NCBI GenBank assembly: GCA_021828635.1
Contig: JAJZEJ010000749.1
Coordinates: 1 to 10,740 of the forward strand
Reading direction: 5' to 3'
DNA length: 10,740 bases
DNA from: Chloroflexota bacterium
GTDB taxonomy: Bacteria > Chloroflexota > Ktedonobacteria > Ktedonobacterales > Ktedonobacteraceae
In this document: positions 1-6,466 of the stretch, piece by piece
How the letters are laid out: each line of letters opens with the position of its first letter
How positions within the stretch are numbered: position 1 is the stretch's first letter
Program-made: the position numbers and the translations under genes
The notes under the pieces: generated by a model
Told to the model about the DNA's origin: nothing
The model's input: only the letters and a program-made list of their open reading frames with translations
The model's database searches: none

Positions 1-410
1 GTCCCAGCGCAACCGATGCCCAGGTGTTGTTCACTGGCACACTCAACCGCTTCACGTCCTATGCCGCGACCAACATTGGCGCGGTTCTGCGCTGGAGTGA
101 CCCCAATAACTGGTATAAAGCCTATATTGATGGATCTAATCTCGTCATGCAGAAGCGCGTCAATGGTGCTTTTACGACGCTGGCTACCACGCCCTTCACG
201 CCGATTGCCAACGATCAGTATAGCCTGCGTTTTCAGATTGTTGGTACCACGCTCTCGGCCAAAGTTTGGTTAGCTAGCGACCCGGAACCGGCCAACTGGA
301 TGCTCACTGTCAACGATAGTGCGCTACAATCCGGCTATTGCGGCCTGCGCTTGCTATTGCAAGGTGGTGCTATCGCCGATTTCACCTCATTCGAGGCCAC
401 AACGGCATAG
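1..410 (+). CDS. C-terminal part of a secreted LamG-like (concanavalin-fold) protein, 5' truncated by the window
   Basis: The reading frame is open from base 3 to the TAG at 408-410, about 135 residues, with no convincing start, so this is the end of a longer gene. The visible part alternates short beta-type segments with Asn, Asp, Thr and Ser. It contains the pattern GAVLRWSDPNNWYKAYIDG followed by LRFQIVGTTLSAKVW and a closing DFTSFEAT. That pattern is typical of LamG / 3-keto-disaccharide-hydrolase-like jelly-roll domains found at the C-terminus of secreted or cell-surface proteins. Such domains usually bind carbohydrate or act as structural modules. What the missing N-terminal part does cannot be told. 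A perfect palindrome follows 4 bp after the stop. The domain type is inferred from overall pattern, not from a catalytic motif; the coding call is firmer than the function. Confidence 0.7.
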   Translation, partial: PSATDAQVLFTGTLNRFTSYAATNIGAVLRWSDPNNWYKAYIDGSNLVMQKRVNGAFTTLATTPFTPIANDQYSLRFQIVGTTLSAKVWLASDPEPANWMLTVNDSALQSGYCGLRLLLQGGAIADFTSFEATTA

Positions 411-414
411 GCAT

Positions 415-464
415 CGGATGCGATAAATCGGTCCCTACATGTAGGGACCGATTTATCGCATCCG
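415..464. repeat. Perfect 50-bp palindrome between convergent genes
   Basis: Bases 415-464 equal their own reverse complement with no mismatch; the centre is TACATGTA at about 436-443. Each arm contains CGATAAATCG or its complement and GTCCCTAC / GTAGGGAC. It lies between the LamG-like gene ending at 410 and the phosphofructokinase gene ending at 492, so transcripts from either side would fold it into a very stable hairpin. There is no T-run on either side, so it is not a classical intrinsic terminator, although it could still halt or protect both 3' ends. A further GATTTATC copy at 469-476 lies 19 nt after the right-arm copy, extending the element to about 481. Confidence 0.9.
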
Positions 465-481
465 TGTCGATTTATCGTGTC
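441..481 (+). repeat. Dispersed intergenic repeat, copy A (GTAGGG ... GATTTATC ... GATTTATC)
   Basis: Reading rightward from the palindrome centre: GTAGGG at 441-446, GATTTATC at 450-457, an 11-nt segment GCATCCGTGTC at 458-468, then GATTTATC again at 469-476. The reverse complement of 9271-9313 has the same order and spacing: GTAGGG, GATTTATC, an 11-nt segment ACACCCGCTTG, then AATTTATC. Two copies of one design in separate intergenic gaps indicate a dispersed repeat family. Neither copy encodes a protein. Confidence 0.6.
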
Positions 482-491
482 TATTATGCCA

Positions 492-1715
492 TTATTTGTT
501 GACGGGTTGAGGTTGATAGGGGCCGGTGATGCTCTCGAAGCGCGGGCGATAGCGCGTCTCGTGATAATCGGCAGCGTTCACGCGACGGGCCGGAAAGTTC
601 TTGCCAGGGATATCGGTATAGACATATTGTCCATCGCGGTAGGCGGCCATGACGCTATACGTGCCACGCTCGACGGCGCTCATAATCAGGTTGGCATAGT
701 AGATTGCCATGTGCTTATCGTAGACCTCTGGCTCGCCACTGCGCAAGAAATATGTCAGATCGATAGCTAGAAAGCGCACACCGGGGATGCGCGTCGTTAA
801 CTGATCGGCCAGGAACTCGGCGACATTGATCTTTTTGCGATGTCCATAAGCATCGGCCTCGCCGACCTCCGGTACCTCCATGCCCAGGTTCGCGCCTTCG
901 GATAGCACGATAGTCGAGTAATGCCCAGGATTCTGGCGGTCCTGTAGCACCAGTTCGGCCAGGCGGTCTACATTTGCTGGTACCTCTGGAATAAGCAAAC
1001 GGTCTGTCCAAGCAACTGTAGCGGTTTCGAGTGCAGTGAAACCAGCATCGCGTCCGAACATGCGGAACAGAATCGTCTCGCTGTGTGACTCTGCTGTGGA
1101 ACGAATGCGATTGATGAACTCGACAGCACGGCTGATAGCGGTCTGGAAACCGATGCAGTAATCGGTGCCAGGGACATCATTATCCATTGTCTTGGGAATG
1201 CCCCAGACCGGTACACCCTTAGAGGCCAGGACTGCGCCATAACTGAGTGTGTCATCACCGCCGATGGCGATCAGGCCATCCAACTCCAAAAAGTTCAGAT
1301 TGGCAATCACCTCATCGGTCAGATCGATGCGCTCATCGGGTGCGTGACCCGCGCCATGAGAGGCCAGATGCGCTGGCAGATCGCGCACGCGCACTTTCGC
1401 GGGATTGGTACGGGTCGATTGTAGAATAGTACCGCCCAGGCGATCAATGGTGCGCGTGTTCAGGCGGTTGAGCGGCATGAGATAGTCACTCTGCCAGGTT
1501 GCGGGGTCGTCGGCACGGAAAAATTGCTCTTCGCGTGAACGTGAACGATTGATATAGGTAATCCCTTCCCAACCGGCGCGTAATCCCATTATCTGAATGC
1601 CCATCGACTCGGCGCGATATACCACCGCCTTGATGGCGGCATTCAGTCCCGGCACATCGCCGCCGCCGGTCAGAATACCAAGCGCCCGAATCTTGCGTGA
1701 TGTCTGTGCTGGCAT
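492..1715 (-). CDS. 6-phosphofructokinase, predicted pyrophosphate-dependent
   Basis: Phosphorylates fructose 6-phosphate to fructose 1,6-bisphosphate in cytoplasmic glycolysis. The 407 residues show the family landmarks in order: GGGDVPGLNA (17-26, donor phosphate loop), GGTILQSTRT (94-103), IGGDDTLSYG (151-160), IPKTMDNDVPGTD (173-185, with the catalytic Asp region), MFGRDAGFTALE and LSEGAN. In ATP-dependent enzymes such as E. coli PfkA the positions equivalent to Asp155 and Lys175 are Gly. Asp at the first and Lys at the second is the published PPi-dependent signature, so PPi is the likely donor (inferred). The start at 1715 is chosen because GGAAGAGG precedes it at a suitable distance; the frame stays open to 1916, but that stretch overlaps the nudC 3' end and lacks family similarity. 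The length is between short bacterial (about 320-340) and long forms. It lies 79 bp downstream of nudC on the same strand, possibly co-transcribed. Confidence 0.93.
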   Translation of the reverse strand: MPAQTSRKIRALGILTGGGDVPGLNAAIKAVVYRAESMGIQIMGLRAGWEGITYINRSRSREEQFFRADDPATWQSDYLMPLNRLNTRTIDRLGGTILQSTRTNPAKVRVRDLPAHLASHGAGHAPDERIDLTDEVIANLNFLELDGLIAIGGDDTLSYGAVLASKGVPVWGIPKTMDNDVPGTDYCIGFQTAISRAVEFINRIRSTAESHSETILFRMFGRDAGFTALETATVAWTDRLLIPEVPANVDRLAELVLQDRQNPGHYSTIVLSEGANLGMEVPEVGEADAYGHRKKINVAEFLADQLTTRIPGVRFLAIDLTYFLRSGEPEVYDKHMAIYYANLIMSAVERGTYSVMAAYRDGQYVYTDIPGKNFPARRVNAADYHETRYRPRFESITGPYQPQPVNK

Positions 1716-1777
1716 AAACGTTGATCCTCTTCCTTCGTGATCTGTTTGATCCCTTTTCAATTTTGCTCTCGTGGTGC

Positions 1778-1796
1778 AACATTTGGTCCAAATGTT
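1778..1796. promoter_or_regulatory. 19-bp perfect inverted repeat, candidate operator
   Basis: AACATTTGG-T-CCAAATGTT has 9-bp arms around one central base and overlaps the nudC stop codon, 63 bp upstream of the phosphofructokinase start. No T-run follows on the minus strand, so a protein-binding site is more likely than a terminator. The binding protein is unknown. Confidence 0.4.
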
Positions 1797-2640
1797 ATCT
1801 TCTTGGTTCACGGGTGGGTGTGTGACGTGAGTTGACCCACCCGATGATGATGTGATGCGCCAGACTTTGCGCGGGTGGTAGCGTGGGCAGGGCATCAATG
1901 TGATACCAGACGGCATCGTCCAGTTCCTGCTGATCTACTTGTACAGTGCCACCGAGATAACGAGCCGTGAAACCAACCATGAGTTGGTGAGGAAACGGCC
2001 AGGGCTGGCTACCAACATAGGAAATATCCGTCACCTCAACTCCAACCTCTTCATAGACCTCGCGCTGTACACAGCCTTCCAGAGATTCAGCCGGTTCCGT
2101 GAAGCCCGCAATACAGCTATAACGCTTGCCCCAGCCAGGCTTATGCGTCAATAATACCTGGTTCTCACCATCATGTACCAGTACTAATATAGCAGGTGAG
2201 ACGGGTGGATAGCCAGTGTAACCGCACTGGGGGCATTGCCGCCCCCAGGTGCCGGGCAACGATTCTAGTAGATGAGCGCAGGAGGGACAATAACGGCTGT
2301 TATATAGCCATCGCACGATCTGTACTGCCCACGCCACCGTCGCATAAGTCTCCTCATCCAACAACGTGAGTAACGAGCGCAGATCGACGCGCCGCCAGTT
2401 GGTCGGAAGTTTACTTGCCGAGGGGAGTTCACAAGCTATGCACGGTATACCATCCAACAAGCCAACATAGTGTACCGCATCAGGAGCAATGAGCGATGTA
2501 AGCAGGGCATTTTCTTGCAAAAGGGCTACCCCTGCTGCTTGTAGTAGTAAGATAGGTTCACCATTGAGCAGAGGTAGCCAGTAAGTTGGGCCGGTCGGAG
2601 GTTGAGTTGGTGGATAGACGCGCTGAAATCGTGCTGGCAT
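1795..2640 (-). CDS. nudC: NAD(H) pyrophosphatase, NudC type (zinc ribbon plus Nudix)
   Basis: Hydrolyses NAD(H) to NMN(H) and AMP; NudC enzymes also remove NAD caps from RNA. The 281-residue product has the full NudC layout. An N-terminal domain runs to about 115. A four-Cys zinc ribbon follows (C118, C121, C136, C139). The Nudix box spans 179-201 with G179, E185 and REVYEEVG at 193-200, satisfying GX5EX7REUXEEXGU. After it comes SQPWPFP at 211-217, the signature that separates NADH pyrophosphatases from other Nudix enzymes. The position normally Ser two residues after that signature is Gln219, a small deviation. The length is slightly above the E. coli enzyme (257). The ATG is preceded by GAGGAA at good spacing. 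The gene reads toward the phosphofructokinase gene, from which it is separated only by a short gap containing a palindrome. Confidence 0.93.
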   Translation of the reverse strand: MPARFQRVYPPTQPPTGPTYWLPLLNGEPILLLQAAGVALLQENALLTSLIAPDAVHYVGLLDGIPCIACELPSASKLPTNWRRVDLRSLLTLLDEETYATVAWAVQIVRWLYNSRYCPSCAHLLESLPGTWGRQCPQCGYTGYPPVSPAILVLVHDGENQVLLTHKPGWGKRYSCIAGFTEPAESLEGCVQREVYEEVGVEVTDISYVGSQPWPFPHQLMVGFTARYLGGTVQVDQQELDDAVWYHIDALPTLPPAQSLAHHIIIGWVNSRHTPTREPRR

Positions 2641-2704
2641 GGACTGTTCCTCACACTTCTAGTCTGTGACATTAGCTATCAGTGTTTATCGTACCATGCC
2701 AACA

Positions 2705-2791
2705 AGAGTAACCGCGAGGGAATACCCCTACAATGATAAACGTGCATGTGCGAAGCGTGTCATTGTAGGGGTATTCCCTCGCGGTTACTCT
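2705..2791. repeat. Long inverted repeat, 32-bp perfect arms and 23-nt loop
   Basis: Bases 2705-2736 are exactly complementary to 2760-2791; the loop is 2737-2759. It begins 5 bp beyond the DUF1206 stop codon and ends 64 bp before the nudC start. The transcript of the DUF1206 gene would therefore end in this hairpin, although no T-run follows. The loop-proximal end of the right arm reads TTGTAGGGG, sharing the GTAGGG head of the other intergenic repeats here, while the rest (TATTCCCTCGCGGTTAC) differs. It may act as a 3'-end stabiliser or transcript barrier, or be a non-autonomous mobile repeat. Confidence 0.85.
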
Positions 2792-2796
2792 GCTGT

Positions 2797-3660
2797 CTAT
2801 GCGCGGCCAACACGGCGATAGCGTGCTTCTACCCAGGAATAGATGCCATAGGCCAGAAAACCCAGGGCCACAATCGCCAGCAGGAACTTGCCAAAGGGTT
2901 GCTGAGCCAGTACCAGTAGTGCCGTATTCAGTCCCTTCGCCTGCCCCGGATTGCGATCAACCGCAGCGATAATCAGGAATAGACCGATAATGACAAACAC
3001 CACGCCTTGTGCCGCATAGCCCAGGCGTCCAAGAAAGGTCACGACCTTCCGTGCTGTCGCGTTCACACTGCTTAGATTTAAGTGCCGTAAAAACTGCATT
3101 TTGTATGCTTCCATAAAGAGCGCAACGGCAATACCAAGCACGATCAAACCAACAAGCACGACCAGGGCCACGCCGAAAGGTTGTTTGAGCAAGAGAGCTG
3201 TCCAGCCCTGTGTACTAGCTGTCGAATTCTTACCAGAGCTACCCGCGCCAGAGACCAACTTGAAAGCGCCAAACGAGAGCAGTGCATAAGAGACACCGAC
3301 CGCCGCATAGGCTATGCGCTGTACCACGCCTTTAGCACTACGTCCAGCGCCCTCAGTATCATAGATGGCCTGGATAAAACTCCAGAGCGCATAGGCCAGC
3401 AGACCGACAGCAACAACGATTAGCAGAAAATGCCCGAAAGGTTGCTGGCTGACCGTCTGCAAAGCTCCGTGTCGCCCTGTTGCCTTGCCGCCGGTACCGA
3501 TTGCCAGTTGCACTGCTAGCCAGCCAATGATGACATACACGACGCCTTTGATGGCATAACCCAGGCGTGCCAGCCAGGTCATTTCACGGCTGGTTGCTGC
3601 CCTGTGTGCTACACCACCTGCCTGCTGTATATCATTTCTTACACCAACATGTGGTTTCAT
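2797..3660 (-). CDS. DUF1206 family six-helix membrane protein
   Basis: Integral membrane protein of 287 residues and unknown function. It is built of three related units, each with two hydrophobic segments. The first helix of each unit follows RLGYA or RIAYA (32-36, 115-119, 212-216), and the second follows QPFG (73-76, 160-163, 254-257). Predicted membrane spans lie near 36-55, 77-99, 116-137, 163-183, 215-234 and 258-276. Units 1 and 3 are closest, both with GVVYVIIG/GVVFVIIG and LAYxxxS. The N-terminal 28 residues are hydrophilic, and a short polar Ser/Gly/Thr loop lies at about 138-151. This three-repeat plan is that of DUF1206, for which no biochemical role is established. AAAGGATAG precedes the ATG. 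The 185-bp gap to the divergent flavoprotein is AT-rich on this side and must contain the promoter, but no convincing -35/-10 pair stands out. Confidence 0.88.
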   Translation of the reverse strand: MKPHVGVRNDIQQAGGVAHRAATSREMTWLARLGYAIKGVVYVIIGWLAVQLAIGTGGKATGRHGALQTVSQQPFGHFLLIVVAVGLLAYALWSFIQAIYDTEGAGRSAKGVVQRIAYAAVGVSYALLSFGAFKLVSGAGSSGKNSTASTQGWTALLLKQPFGVALVVLVGLIVLGIAVALFMEAYKMQFLRHLNLSSVNATARKVVTFLGRLGYAAQGVVFVIIGLFLIIAAVDRNPGQAKGLNTALLVLAQQPFGKFLLAIVALGFLAYGIYSWVEARYRRVGRA

Positions 3661-3776
3661 ATTTTTCTATCCTTTCATGCTCCATATTTTATCCATCAGA
3701 TGCATACAAAAATTAAAAGATAGCTGTGTCATACATAGTACGGACTACACAAGCCCAACGCATACAGCACCACTTG

Positions 3777-3806
3777 CTGGCAAGAAGAGTAAGGAGGCAA
3801 TATAAT
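3777..3806 (+). promoter_or_regulatory. Candidate sigma70-type promoter for the flavoprotein gene
   Basis: CTGGCA (3777-3782) is 18 bp from a perfect TATAAT (3801-3806). A start of transcription near 3813 would leave a leader of about 33 nt including the AAAGGA ribosome site for the ATG at 3846. The same TATAAT overlaps the ATG of a possible upstream small ORF, so the two readings compete. Confidence 0.4.
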
Positions 3807-3894
3807 GACAGGAAATAGCCTACGAACAGCAGAGAAAGGAATGCTATGCTCACTCTACCTGATCAACAAAGCGCCACTTATGATGTTACTGTGA
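3805..3894 (+). CDS. Possible 29-residue upstream ORF overlapping the flavoprotein start
   Basis: A consensus Shine-Dalgarno AAGGAGG (3791-3797) lies 7 nt before an ATG at 3805 that opens 29 codons and stops with TGA at 3892-3894, in a different frame from the flavoprotein. It runs across the flavoprotein's start codon at 3846. The AAGGAGG cannot serve the flavoprotein frame, because that frame has a TAG at 3816-3818. If transcribed and translated, the small ORF could couple or reduce initiation at 3846. The peptide (begins MTGNSLRTAEKGM, ends APLMMLL) resembles nothing I recognise. It would not be transcribed if the TATAAT at 3801-3806 is the true -10. Confidence 0.3.
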   Translation: MTGNSLRTAEKGMLCSLYLINKAPLMMLL

Positions 3895-5150
3895 TTGGAG
3901 CCAGCTTCGGAGGACTGAGTTTTGCTAATGTCGCCGCCGCACTCGGTCTGCGTGTGCTGGTGGTAGAGCGCGATAGCCAGATTGGCGGTGTAGTACGCAC
4001 AACGGGTGTGTTATTCAACGATGTCCTGGACATCCTCGATGTGCCGAAAGAGTATCTTATGAATGCAGTACGCCGTATTCATGTGCAACCTCCGCAACAA
4101 ACATCTATTGAGATCAGTTCACATATGTATCGCTTCTACATGGCTGATGTGCCTGGCATGCTGCGCTGGATGGCCGCTCAGGCCGAGCAACGCGGCGTTG
4201 AGATTTGCAGCAACACTATGTTTCTCGACGCCAGGCGTTCTCAGAATGACTTAATGCAGATCACTCTCAGCGCATCAGAGAAAATGCAGGAAGATGGTGA
4301 TAGTAAAAAACATAGTATAACCATGAATACACGCTTTTTGATCGGCGCGGATGGTACACGTTCACGAGTTGCGCAACGCATGGGGCTGGAGCAGAACACT
4401 CACTATCTGGCTGGAGCGGAATGGTTGATTGGCAATGTGCCATTAGATGGCGAAACCTTCTATCTGGTTATGGATCATGAACTGGCTCCTGGCTACTGTG
4501 TCTGGCTTGCACCACATGGCGATATTACCGCCCTCGGCGTGGCCGGTCATCCACGTACCTTCAGCCCCAGCAAGACACTACACAACGCTACACAGGTGTT
4601 CAAACACGTAGCCGATCTCAGCCAGATGCACGTCGTTGAGCGCAAAGCGGGTGTTATTCCCGTTGGTGGACGCCTGCGCCGCGTCTATTGCGATGACGAA
4701 CATGGGCGGGCGCTCCTAATCGGTGATGCCGCCGGTTTATGTGGCGCGGCCACTGGCGGTGGTATCTATCCCGCGCTCATCAGTGGCCGCCTAGCTGCCC
4801 ATGCCGTTGCCAGCGCGGTATTGGATAACGATCATGGTGCTATCAATGCCTATCTGCGTAATCTAGCTCAGGCTAATCGGCTCGGCCATTACCTGCGCAT
4901 CGAAGACTGGTTGCGCTGGGTGTTGGATAACATGAAATCCAATGCCGATGTGGAGATGCTCTATGGCCTCTTCAATTCAGATGAGGGACGCAAAGTGCTA
5001 CAACATGCCCTGCTAGAGGTGCCGATCATCGGTATGGATAGCAACTTCTTTGGCCTGATACGCGGCCTGCTCAGCCGTCACCCGCGCATCTATCGTTCGG
5101 CATGGCAGGCAGTCTGGCAACGTGTAACTACACGACCAATCACCAATTAA
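3846..5150 (+). CDS. FAD-dependent oxidoreductase, geranylgeranyl reductase family
   Basis: Likely a flavoprotein that reduces isoprenoid double bonds or a related lipid substrate; the substrate is not known. The 434 residues begin with a Rossmann FAD motif, VIGASFGG (16-23), in which the usual middle Gly is Ser20, with Glu41 at the end of the second strand to bind the FAD ribose. GADGTRSRVA (167-176) is the second FAD motif. PGYCVWLAPHGD (215-226) matches the family PGGYxWxFP pattern. RALLIGDAAG (288-297) followed by TGGGIYPALISGRLAA (303-318) is the third FAD/pyrophosphate site and the hallmark of this family. The length suits geranylgeranyl or digeranylgeranylglycerophospholipid reductases (about 390-450). 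AAAGGA precedes the ATG. Menaquinone or carotenoid tailoring is possible, but no isoprenoid gene is nearby to narrow the role. The next gene has its own promoter, so it is probably monocistronic. Confidence 0.85.
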   Translation: MLTLPDQQSATYDVTVIGASFGGLSFANVAAALGLRVLVVERDSQIGGVVRTTGVLFNDVLDILDVPKEYLMNAVRRIHVQPPQQTSIEISSHMYRFYMADVPGMLRWMAAQAEQRGVEICSNTMFLDARRSQNDLMQITLSASEKMQEDGDSKKHSITMNTRFLIGADGTRSRVAQRMGLEQNTHYLAGAEWLIGNVPLDGETFYLVMDHELAPGYCVWLAPHGDITALGVAGHPRTFSPSKTLHNATQVFKHVADLSQMHVVERKAGVIPVGGRLRRVYCDDEHGRALLIGDAAGLCGAATGGGIYPALISGRLAAHAVASAVLDNDHGAINAYLRNLAQANRLGHYLRIEDWLRWVLDNMKSNADVEMLYGLFNSDEGRKVLQHALLEVPIIGMDSNFFGLIRGLLSRHPRIYRSAWQAVWQRVTTRPITN

Positions 5151-5179
5151 ATAAACTTGGCAAAGCCGCGCAAAAAGTC

Positions 5180-5208
5180 TTGACAGCACTCCATTTCATC
5201 AGTATACT
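5180..5208 (+). promoter_or_regulatory. Near-consensus sigma70-type promoter of the LacI-family gene
   Basis: TTGACA (5180-5185), a 17-bp spacer, then TATACT (5203-5208): a perfect -35 and five of six at -10. It sits 78 bp before the LacI start codon. Transcription would begin around 5215, just ahead of the palindrome at 5226-5241. Confidence 0.8.
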
Positions 5209-5225
5209 TATTTTTGTAATCGTTA

Positions 5226-5241
5226 CCGAAAACGCTTCCGG
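5226..5241. promoter_or_regulatory. Candidate LacI-family operator (autoregulation)
   Basis: CCGAAAACGCTTCCGG is a 16-bp palindrome centred on CG with two mismatched pairs of eight, the usual shape of LacI/GalR-family operators. It begins about 18 bp after the -10 box and 61 bp before the regulator's ATG, so a bound repressor would block early transcription of its own gene. The assignment to this regulator is inferred from position and symmetry. Confidence 0.6.
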
Positions 5242-5286
5242 CAAAAATCTGGTTGCTGAAGTAGCGATAGTAGGCAGAGGACATAC

Positions 5287-6378
5287 ATGGCAGAGAAGTT
5301 CACTATTCATGATATTGCACGACTTGCGGGCGTTTCAAATGCCACGGTCTCACGGGTGCTGAATAATAAGCCTGATGTGAACCCGGAGACGCGGGAGCGT
5401 GTTCTGCGCATCATGGAGGAACATGAATTCGTACCTAGTATGGCGGCGTCTGCTCTGGCTGGTCGCCATAGTAAGCTGATCGGTGTGCTGGTACCCTCGC
5501 TCAACCATCCTTTTATTGCCGAGATCATTCGAGGTGTTGCGGCAGAATCGGAGGAACAAGGCTACGAAATTGTTCTCTATACTGTGCTTCAGCAACAGGA
5601 CCGCATGGAAATCATCAATCGTATTCTGGCAACCAAACTGACTGCTGGCTTGCTTGCTATCCAGGTTGGACAATCCTCCGAGTACCTGACGCGCCTGTAC
5701 GAGCAGGGTTTCCCAGTGGTTATCGTTACCGACCAGGTCGAGCCGACCAGCGTACCCTGGATACTGACTGATAATCGACGTGGGGCGTACAACGCTACCC
5801 GTCATCTGATCGCGCTTGGTTATCGACGGATTGCACACATTTATGGTCGCCAGACGTTTTGTTGTTCACTTGAACGCTATGAAGGTTATTGTGATGCCTT
5901 GCGCGAAGCAGGTATCCCGTTAGATCCTCGACTGGTGGTCTATGGCGATTTTGAGCCATTGAGCGGTCGCATCTGTGCCAGGCAACTCTTCTCGCTACCA
6001 GAAGATGTGCGCCCCACTGCCATTTTCTCCAGTAATGATATGATGTCCTATGGCGTCATCTCGGCGGCTGAGGAGTTTGGGTTACGTATCCCTAAAGATG
6101 TAGCTCTGGTAAGCTTCGACGACATTCCCTCGTCGGCCCATTTATGTCCGGCATTGACAACTGTACGTCAGCCCTTTTTCGAGATGGGGCAACATGGTAC
6201 GGAGCTATTATTGCACCTGATTGAAAAAGTCCATGCTCCTGAGCGATACATTGGCATGAAGAGGGCGACTCTCGGCCAACAAAAACCAATTCGTATTGAG
6301 CTTCCAACCAGCCTCGTCATACGAGAATCGTGTGGGTCTATTGCCCCTACACCAGCCTTGTTGCAGCCATCCTCATAG
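5287..6378 (+). CDS. LacI/GalR-family transcriptional regulator
   Basis: Sugar-type repressor of 363 residues. The helix-turn-helix is at 5-25 (TIHDIARLAGVSNATVSRVL), followed by NNKPDVNPETRERV and the hinge helix near 50-60 (PSMAASALAGR, with the minor-groove Leu). The periplasmic-binding-protein-like effector domain starts at KLIGVLVPSLNHPF and includes SSNDMMSYGVISAAEEFGLRIPKDVALVSFDD, given here as blocks SSNDMMSYGV and VALVSFDD, which are standard for the family. The length is slightly above the usual 330-345 because of a Pro/Ser-rich C-terminal extension. GAGG lies 6 nt before the ATG. It has a strong promoter and a candidate operator just upstream. No sugar transporter or glycosidase lies beside it, so the inducer cannot be guessed. 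Its targets may be itself and the genes that follow, or genes elsewhere. Confidence 0.95.
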   Translation: MAEKFTIHDIARLAGVSNATVSRVLNNKPDVNPETRERVLRIMEEHEFVPSMAASALAGRHSKLIGVLVPSLNHPFIAEIIRGVAAESEEQGYEIVLYTVLQQQDRMEIINRILATKLTAGLLAIQVGQSSEYLTRLYEQGFPVVIVTDQVEPTSVPWILTDNRRGAYNATRHLIALGYRRIAHIYGRQTFCCSLERYEGYCDALREAGIPLDPRLVVYGDFEPLSGRICARQLFSLPEDVRPTAIFSSNDMMSYGVISAAEEFGLRIPKDVALVSFDDIPSSAHLCPALTTVRQPFFEMGQHGTELLLHLIEKVHAPERYIGMKRATLGQQKPIRIELPTSLVIRESCGSIAPTPALLQPSS

Positions 6379-6466
6379 GCTAGGGCTTTCTTTCATATCG
6401 GCTCACCGCATTGGTACCGAATATGTTACCATAACAATAGCAAATATGCTAAAGAGGAGAAGGCCG

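Noticed and set aside
415..481. CRISPR array start or transposon terminal repeat
   Set aside because: There are no regularly spaced repeats with spacers, no cas gene and no transposase in the window; the inverted and direct octamers fit a dispersed intergenic repeat better.
477..770. Rightward open frame of 97 codons opposite the phosphofructokinase 3' end
   Set aside because: It lies wholly antisense to conserved kinase codons, has no ribosome site and no recognisable features.
1716..1916. N-terminal extension of the phosphofructokinase to an ATG at 1916
   Set aside because: The extension overlaps nudC, is Cys/Thr/Ser-rich without family similarity, and the ATG at 1715 has a good ribosome site right before the conserved N-terminal strand.
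6296..6466. Upstream extension of the methyltransferase into the LacI gene
   Set aside because: It would overlap conserved regulator codons; AAGAGGAGAAGG places the start at 6467.
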